Shown: piece by piece, positions 7,650 to 11,553 of the stretch
Layout of the letters: each line of letters opens with the position of its first letter
Position numbering within the stretch: position 1 is the first letter of the stretch
Assembly: GCA_002296455.1 (NCBI GenBank)
Contig: DBJG01000017.1
Location: 4,396-15,948, forward strand
Length of the DNA: 11,553 bases
Reading direction: 5' to 3'
Source: Caryophanales bacterium UBA782
GTDB taxonomy: Bacteria; Bacillota_I; Bacilli_A; RFN20; CAG-826
Program-made: the position numbers and the translations under genes
The notes under the pieces: generated by a model
The model's input: only the letters and a program-made list of their open reading frames with translations
Told to the model about the DNA's origin: nothing
Database searches by the model: none

Positions 7650-7686
7650 GTTTTAATTACTATTGATAAATATTTTTTATATTGAT
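7638..7686 (+). repeat. Three ATTGAT repeats in the divergent gap
   Basis: ATTGAT occurs at 7638-7643, 7662-7667 and 7681-7686, the last two as TATTGAT. The start-to-start spacings are 24 and 19 bases, close to two helical turns. The first copy overlaps the T-N11-A site. They could be extra contacts for the regulator or chance in AT-rich DNA. Confidence 0.3.
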
Positions 7687-7690
7687 TCTT
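7678..7690 (+). promoter_or_regulatory. Possible -10 box giving a leaderless regulator mRNA
   Basis: TATATT (7678-7683) ends seven bases before the regulator ATG, and the interval GATTCTT has no ribosome binding site. Transcription from this box would start at or next to the ATG. No convincing -35 is present at 15-18 bases, so this is less certain than the lipoprotein case. Confidence 0.35.
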
Positions 7691-8590
7691 ATGACGGACA
7701 ACAAATTATTAACACTGATTACCCTTGCAGAAAAAAAGAACTTCACTAGAACTGCGGAAGCTCTTTCTTTGACTCAGCCTGCCGTTTCCCACCAAATCCA
7801 GCAATTGGAAGAAGAGCTTGATTCGAAATTGGTAATCCGTAGTAAATACGAGATTGTCTTGACAGAAGAGGGAAAAATCGCCGTTGAGTTTGCTAAAAAG
7901 ATCTTAGGATTATATGCGAAAATGACATCTTCCGTTTCTGACAAAGAGCATCATTTAACCAACTTGAGGATTGGTATCACTCATACTTCAGAAAGCAACA
8001 TTATGATGATAGTTCTTGCAAAAGTGAGCAGTATCGTCGATAACCTCAACATAACAGTTATTACTGATACGATAAAGAATCTTTATGATAAATTAGAGAA
8101 TTACGAGATTGATTTGGCGATTGTGGAAGGAAAAGCGAACCCCGAAAAATACAATTCACTTCTTTTAGACACCGATTCTTTGGTTTGCGTGCTTTCAAAA
8201 GACAATCATCTAGCAAAGAAAGGCGCTCTCACCATCGAAGACCTCAAACATGAAAAAATGATTCTTCGTTTACCCGATAGCGCCACTCGCATGCTGTTCG
8301 ATTCCACTCTCGTTTCCATTAACGAATCCGTAAGCCATTTCAATATCATCCTTGAAGTGGATAATATTGCGACGATCAAAACACTTGTTCGCAAAAATTT
8401 AGGCATATCCATTTTGGCCAAAAGTGCATGCCTTGACGAAATTAATAAAGGCAAGCTAAAAGCCCTTCCTATTGAAAATCTTTCCATGATTCGCGAAACC
8501 AATATTGTCTACAAAAAGTCTTTTGACTACAGTCATATTCTCGATATCGTTTATAGTACTTACCAAAGCACGAAAGAAATGATGAATTGA
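7691..8590 (+). CDS. LysR-family transcriptional regulator
   Basis: DNA-binding regulator of 299 residues counted from the ATG at 7691. Residues 1-60 form the winged helix-turn-helix (FTRTAEALSLTQPAVSHQIQQLE around 18-40, then EEELDSKLVIR). Residues about 90-290 form the periplasmic-binding-protein-like effector domain, starting LRIGITHTSE and including YEIDLAIVEG. A TTG at 7682 would add three residues, but the ATG gives the usual N-terminus of the family, a few residues before the first helix. Neither start has a ribosome binding site. TATATT at 7678-7683 sits seven bases before the ATG, so the message may be leaderless. The gene diverges from the antiporter/MgtC operon, the classic arrangement for a LysR-type protein and its target. 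The ligand cannot be inferred. It ends in TGA. Confidence 0.93.
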   Translation: MTDNKLLTLITLAEKKNFTRTAEALSLTQPAVSHQIQQLEEELDSKLVIRSKYEIVLTEEGKIAVEFAKKILGLYAKMTSSVSDKEHHLTNLRIGITHTSESNIMMIVLAKVSSIVDNLNITVITDTIKNLYDKLENYEIDLAIVEGKANPEKYNSLLLDTDSLVCVLSKDNHLAKKGALTIEDLKHEKMILRLPDSATRMLFDSTLVSINESVSHFNIILEVDNIATIKTLVRKNLGISILAKSACLDEINKGKLKALPIENLSMIRETNIVYKKSFDYSHILDIVYSTYQSTKEMMN

Positions 8591-8793
8591 ATCTATCGTT
8601 AATGTTTTTTGCTTTTCTCCTCACTATTGGTTCGAACTCAGCATCAATTTATTGAGACTGAATTTTATAAAAATAGATTTGAAAACCACTCTTTCCTTGC
8701 TTGGGGGAAACAATGCCGCTATCCTTTCGGAAAAATACTGACCTATCCATATACTCATCGTGTTCATTCAGCTATAAATGAAGAGATGAGGAA

Positions 8794-8937
8794 TCATCCG
8801 TTCCCACAAAAAAAGAACAATTTGACGAAAGAGTCAATCAAGCGTTTCTTTTTCGTTTCCCTTCCATGTAAAAGCAGCCGAGCGATTTCTTCGTCACTGC
8901 CTCGCATCCTTTTAGTAACGAAAAAAGCGCGATTCAT
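8794..8937 (-). CDS. Possible small or remnant ORF, 47 residues
   Basis: An ATG-started frame encodes a 47-residue basic peptide ending in TGA. It contains RGSDEEIARLLLHGRETKKK, an amphipathic and fairly protein-like stretch, then a hydrophobic Phe-rich end (KLFFFCGNG). No ribosome binding site precedes the ATG and no family is recognised. It could be a small gene, a fragment of a decayed gene, or chance. Confidence 0.2.
   Translation of the reverse strand: MNRAFFVTKRMRGSDEEIARLLLHGRETKKKRLIDSFVKLFFFCGNG
8804..8837 (-). terminator. Weak terminator candidate between convergent genes
   Basis: On the minus strand TTGAC (8833-8837), a six-base loop and GTCAA (8822-8826) form a 5-bp stem, followed a few bases later by CTTTTTTT. 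It could end transcripts from the 9570 membrane-protein gene, though it lies about 140 bases past that stop. The stem is short. Confidence 0.25.
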
Positions 8938-8979
8938 TCAACGGGGAATGTTTTATATAGAGGAAGCGCGATAAAAAGG

Positions 8980-9570
8980 TTAATCAAGCGACCACTCTTT
9001 TCCTTTGCAAACCCGATATCCACCGATAAAAAGGAGGCCTAGCGAGATAACATAAAAAAGCGTTTCAAAAAGTTTGGATGTGCTAAATCCCTGATTATTA
9101 ACAAGCGAGATAATCATGACAATTGTATAAGAAAGCGTCACGAATGCCGCGTAAATCACTGATGAAAAGGAAAATACATACCCGATGAATTTATTGTGAA
9201 CGAATAAAAACACAAAGCCACAAGCAATCAGCAAGACGTAAAACATTTTCGCAATGCCAGTGATGATGCTATTGGCCTCAGAACTCCCGAAATTCAGCGC
9301 GTATGGGCCGACAATAATAAGAATCAGTAGGGCAGGCGCTATTGCGCGAATCGTTCCCGCACAGTTTTTTCCGCCGAACAAGAAATAGAAATAGAATCCG
9401 ACGATTAAAATGAGGATGAATAGTTCAACGATAAATTTCATAAGCGAGGCAATATCCCCACCAACGGAAGGCATGCCTTGGCTCAATAAATAATAGACGA
9501 CAAGCGTAATGCCTGCGACAAGAAACAAGATGTGAGCAATTGGTGTTTTTGATTTCGTGTTTGCGCTCAT
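8980..9570 (-). CDS. Six-helix membrane protein of unknown function
   Basis: Integral membrane protein of 196 residues; family not recognised. Hydrophobic segments at about 11-30, 43-65, 76-93, 104-125, 128-155 and 167-184 suggest six helices. The N-terminus is short and polar (MSANTKSKTP) and the C-terminus charged (CKGKEWSLD). No catalytic motif, ligand motif or conserved charged pair inside the membrane stands out. The start is fixed by AAGGAG at 9576-9581, five bases before the ATG, with a good promoter upstream, so it is probably transcribed alone. It converges with the LysR gene across a non-coding gap and follows a decayed hydrolase from which it is separated by a terminator, so context says nothing about its role. 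Confidence 0.8.
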   Translation of the reverse strand: MSANTKSKTPIAHILFLVAGITLVVYYLLSQGMPSVGGDIASLMKFIVELFILILIVGFYFYFLFGGKNCAGTIRAIAPALLILIIVGPYALNFGSSEANSIITGIAKMFYVLLIACGFVFLFVHNKFIGYVFSFSSVIYAAFVTLSYTIVMIISLVNNQGFSTSKLFETLFYVISLGLLFIGGYRVCKGKEWSLD

Positions 9571-9575
9571 AAAAA

Positions 9576-9629
9576 CTCCTTTTCAATTTTCATTCTAGAA
9601 CATTATAGATAGCGAATTGCTTTTTCCAA
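9576..9629 (-). promoter_or_regulatory. Promoter and ribosome binding site of the six-helix protein gene
   Basis: On the minus strand TTGGAA (9624-9629), a 16-base spacer and a perfect TATAAT (9602-9607) make a strong promoter. Transcription would start near 9595, with AAGGAG at 9576-9581 in a leader of about 25 bases. Confidence 0.7.
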
Positions 9630-9636
9630 GATGCGA

Positions 9637-9664
9637 CAAGAAAAACGCGCATTTGTTTTACGCG
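9637..9664 (-). terminator. Intrinsic terminator of the decayed hydrolase operon
   Basis: On the minus strand CGCGTA (9659-9664), a seven-base loop and TGCGCG (9646-9651) form a 6-bp GC-rich stem with one G-T pair, followed at once by TTTTTCTT. It begins ten bases after the reconstructed hydrolase stop codon and just before the next promoter. It appears intact although the gene has decayed. Confidence 0.75.
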
Positions 9665-9674
9665 AGTTTATCTT

Positions 9675-10497
9675 TTACATGATTTCACGGATGAACCTTA
9701 TCGCAAGGTTAATCCAATCGCTGTAATAGCCGATTTGTTCCAAATAAGTTAGGATCAATATCCATCGGACTCGCGCTCGCGTCCGCTAAAGAGGAGTCAT
9801 GCCTTCTTAAGGGATAATAATGGAATTCGAAGCGAACCCCCGCTTTCCGTAGAGAAGTCGCGGATAGAAGCAATTCAATGGGTCAACCGTGGAATCGTCG
9901 TTCGTGGTCCATAAAAAAGTTACAAGATAAGAAGAGGCAACTTGCTTTTCAATCGAATTATCGTCTCTTTTTTCTGGATACCTATTGAGAAGCTGCTCAC
10001 TCGTTTCTTTATGCGTCAATGGTCCCATCGAAATGACAGGATAACCTAAAAGCACGCCATTGACTTTGATGCTACTCAAAGGCACGAATAAGACATCAGC
10101 ATATTCTTTTTCTCGTTAAAAGCCCCGAGTGATGCGGCGAAATGTCCCCCTTTGGAGAACCCCAATACGCTAACATGATCTTTATCAACATGATAATCTT
10201 CCGCAGTTCTCTGATATAACTAATAGCAGCGAAGCCTTCAATGAAAGGATAAGGAGAGTCATAATCTTTCACACTGTAGTGAAGCATGAAAAGGGTTATA
10301 TCCTCCCCCAATAGGCGAAGCGCGACTGGCTCACCTTCATTGGGGGGCAACGAATCAACAGGCCCCGCCTAGGATGAGCAAAATCGTTTTTCTCGTTTTT
10401 CCAATATTGAGATTTTTGAATTTATCAGGTCAATAAGCGAATAATGTCACATCGTTTTTCAAAACGGGATAGTATTCTTTAGATGAATCGTTTTCAT
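9675..10497 (-). pseudogene. Decayed alpha/beta hydrolase (acyl esterase-like)
   Basis: Reading across frames gives a near full-length hydrolase of about 274 residues, resembling the small acetyl/xylan esterases (BD-FAE group) of gut bacteria. It starts MKTIHLK, then shifts to EYYPVLKNDVTLFAY. Next come NEGEPVALRLLGEDITLF and HYSVKDYDSPYPF, then the nucleophile elbow VLGFSKGGHFAASLG (Ser codon 10154-10156). LLGYPVISMGP and FLWTTNDDSTVDP follow (acid Asp around 9894-9899), then FEFHYYP with a His codon at 9799-9801, and DWINLAIRFIREIM at the end. Frameshifts lie near 10480, 10345 (a run of six C), 10199, 10110, 9873 and 9741; TGA stops lie at 10430-10432 and 10355-10357. With that many lesions no active enzyme is expected. 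The flanking genes are intact, so sequencing error alone is unlikely. Such enzymes deacetylate plant polysaccharide or similar esters. Confidence 0.88.
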
Positions 10498-10920
10498 TTC
10501 TCGTGCGTGGTTTGATTTTTCATATGCGACGAATTTGAGTCACCTTTATCAACCAACTCGCACACTTTAATACTCTATCATGGCGAAAGAATATTGCTTC
10601 AAAGTATCAAGGGATTCAAATAGCAATCCCGAAAAGGGCCACTATTGCTAGGCTGATATTCACTCGTCATTAATCTTCCGCGCCTTAGGGTTTAAAACGA
10701 TAATGTTGTCCCAGCAAAGAAGAGGTCCATTTTTTGAAAACCATATCAATCACGATTTTTCTCGTTTCCTAATGCGCCTTTTAGTAAAGATTTTCGTTTT
10801 GCGCAATACCATTTTCCGCCCCCATATTGCATATCTCAATTTAGCAAAATATCGCGTTCATTTTCTTCATCGATTTAAGCGAAGATAAAATCATGGCTTT
10901 GTGACTGGGACCATGAAAAC
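10498..10920 (-). pseudogene. Unidentified decayed gene upstream of the hydrolase
   Basis: No frame is open throughout, but protein-like runs change frame along the minus strand. Examples are DEENERDILLN then MQYGGGKWYCAKRKSLLKG (about 10873-10780), WDNIIVLNPKARKINDE (about 10713-10663), and VCELVDKGDSNSSHMKNQ toward the end. The last frame stops at TGA in the sequence GAAATGAAA, so the stop overlaps the hydrolase ATG. That is how an upstream gene of the same operon would end. The family is not recognised; a carbohydrate-active enzyme would suit an esterase partner, but nothing in the residues proves it. Confidence 0.4.
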
Positions 10921-11012
10921 CGCGCTGATTCGCAAACAATTAGATGTTTTGAAAAACAATTATTGACAATTGGAGATGCAGATTTACGATTTTGCGAAGG
11001 AGGTATTTTTAT
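10921..11012. other. Gap between decayed operon and lipoprotein gene
   Basis: This short AT-rich stretch holds the lipoprotein promoter and ribosome binding site. On the minus strand CAATT, six bases, AATTG (10957-10972) followed by TTTTTC is a very weak stem. I see no gene here. Confidence 0.5.
10963..11003 (+). promoter_or_regulatory. Promoter and ribosome binding site of the BIG2 lipoprotein
   Basis: A perfect TTGACA (10963-10968) is followed after 16 bases by TACGAT (10985-10990), a four-of-six -10 box. AGGAGG (10998-11003) lies nine bases before the ATG. The predicted transcription start, near 10997, would leave almost nothing ahead of the ribosome binding site, so the true start could differ. 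Confidence 0.45.
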
Positions 11013-11553
11013 ATGAAAAAATGGTTGACGTTGCCTTTAGCAACATTATCAATCTTCATTGCCGGTTGCGGTGCCCCTAATTCTTCTAGCCTCGCCCCGG
11101 CTTCTTCCACCACTAACGCATCAAATGAGGAAACGAGTCGCTCTAGCGCCTTTGCTAGTGGTGCTTCTTCGATCATTACTGGTGTATCAAAAAGCGAAGG
11201 CAGCAGTTCTCAATCTAGCGAGGAAAACTCTGTATCTACTACATCCATCAAGGCTGAAGATTCTAGCGAATCGACCGTTAACGAAGTACTCATCGAGAGC
11301 ATTGTAATCACGAATTCAACTCTTGAAATCTATGAAGATGAGACTTTGCAACTCGCTTATTCGATTTTGCCAGCCGATGCGACAAATCAAAACTTGATTT
11401 TCGAATCGAGCGACGAAACGACGGCAACAGTTTCTGCCACTGGCTTAGTTACTGCCAAAAAAGAAGGAGAAGTCAATATTCTGATCCGGGCGGAAAAAGG
11501 GGAAGCGAAAGTCACGATAAAAGTTACCGTTAAAAAGCGCATGAATCAGGACT
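11013..11553 (+). CDS. Ser-rich lipoprotein with a BIG2 domain, partial
   Basis: Surface lipoprotein, cut by the window end after 180 codons. The signal peptide MKKWLTLPLATLSIFIAGC ends in a textbook lipobox IAGC with Cys19 as the lipidated residue. Residues about 22-88 are a Ser/Thr/Glu-rich linker of low complexity, like the one in the other lipoprotein of this window. Residues about 92-173 form a bacterial Ig-like domain 2 (BIG2): LIESIVIT, the strand ending YEDETLQLAYSILPADAT, FESSDETTATVSATGLVTAKKEG, and a final VTIKVTV strand. BIG2 domains act as spacers or adhesive modules in surface proteins. AGGAGG at 10998-11003 fixes the start. Whatever catalytic or binding module follows lies outside the window. 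Confidence 0.9.
   Translation, partial: MKKWLTLPLATLSIFIAGCGAPNSSSLAPASSTTNASNEETSRSSAFASGASSIITGVSKSEGSSSQSSEENSVSTTSIKAEDSSESTVNEVLIESIVITNSTLEIYEDETLQLAYSILPADATNQNLIFESSDETTATVSATGLVTAKKEGEVNILIRAEKGEAKVTIKVTVKKRMNQD

Larger units (their letters stand above)
8591..8979. other. 389-base stretch without a convincing gene
   Basis: This gap lies between the convergent regulator and six-helix membrane protein genes. A plus-strand frame open from a TTG at 8609 to 8974 (121 codons) lacks a ribosome binding site, a recognisable motif and protein-like composition. A 47-codon minus-strand ORF (8794-8937) is listed separately. ATCGCGCTT occurs twice on the minus strand, around 8966-8974 and 8927-8935. 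The region may be decayed coding sequence, but I cannot reconstruct any gene from it. Confidence 0.5.

Noticed and set aside
7682..7690. TTG at 7682 as start of the LysR gene
   Set aside because: It adds three residues before the usual family N-terminus and has no ribosome binding site; the ATG at 7691 fits better.
8591..8625. T-rich stretch after the LysR stop as its terminator
   Set aside because: TTTTTT is present but no stable hairpin precedes it.
8609..8974. Plus-strand frame of 121 codons after the LysR gene
   Set aside because: It starts with TTG, has no ribosome binding site, no recognisable motif and an unconvincing composition.
9769..9782. CTCGCG tandem repeat
   Set aside because: Two copies inside the decayed hydrolase, best explained as a 6-bp duplication adding Ala-Ser; no sign of a functional repeat.
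10355..10432. In-frame TGA codons in the hydrolase remnant as Trp (genetic code 4)
   Set aside because: The intact genes are full length with TGA as stop, and the Trp codons checked in the permease and antiporter are TGG. Six frameshifts kill the gene in any case. The nearby downstream TAA after the TGA stops of the permease, MgtC and LysR genes is suggestive but not enough.
10703..10888. Plus-strand frame of 61 codons
   Set aside because: No ribosome binding site or motif; it lies opposite the minus-strand coding remnants.
10957..10972. Minus-strand stem CAATT/AATTG followed by TTTTT as a terminator
   Set aside because: Five AT-rich pairs are too weak, and it coincides with the -35 of the lipoprotein promoter.

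Overview
The window looks like a chromosomal piece of an uncultured, low-to-medium GC member of the Firmicutes, Bacilli or Mollicutes-like side of the tree. The signs are two lipoproteins with long serine-rich linkers after the lipid-modified cysteine, clear AGGAGG ribosome binding sites, and a MacB-type ABC pair. TGG encodes every Trp I spot-checked, and the large genes are full length with TGA as a stop, so the standard code applies. The organism assignment is inference from gene style only.

Positions 1-3307 (minus strand) hold an ABC exporter pair: an ATPase overlapping an 841-residue FtsX-type permease by seven bases, with a candidate promoter and a strong ribosome binding site upstream. 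Positions 3453-4856 (minus) encode a Ser-rich lipoprotein that may contain three OB-fold-like units. Its start codon lies eight bases after a TATAAT box and lacks a ribosome binding site, which suggests a leaderless transcript.

Positions 4907-7559 (minus) form a tightly packed three-gene operon: an unrecognised aromatic-rich membrane protein, a CPA2-type cation:proton antiporter with an Asp-Asp ion site, and an MgtC/SapB-family membrane protein. A LysR-family regulator (7691-8590, plus) faces it across a 131-base AT-rich gap. That gap holds an inverted repeat with T-N11-A geometry where the -35 of the operon would lie. The simplest reading is an ion or pH homeostasis operon controlled by the divergent regulator.

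Positions 8591-8979 hold no convincing gene. Positions 8980-9570 (minus) encode a six-helix membrane protein of unknown function with its own promoter. Positions 9675-10497 (minus) are a badly decayed alpha/beta hydrolase (acyl esterase/BD-FAE-like). It has at least six frameshifts and two in-frame stops, yet all three triad motifs can still be read by changing frame, and its terminator survives. The stretch upstream, to about 10920, looks like a second decayed gene of the same operon, which I could not identify.

From 11013 to the window edge (plus) a second Ser-rich lipoprotein begins, with a bacterial Ig-like (BIG2) domain. It runs off the window.

I found no tRNA, rRNA, CRISPR array, transposase or attachment site. 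The most interesting points are the LysR-controlled antiporter/MgtC operon with its unknown first gene, the two starts that look leaderless beside ordinary Shine-Dalgarno genes, and the readable corpse of the hydrolase operon.
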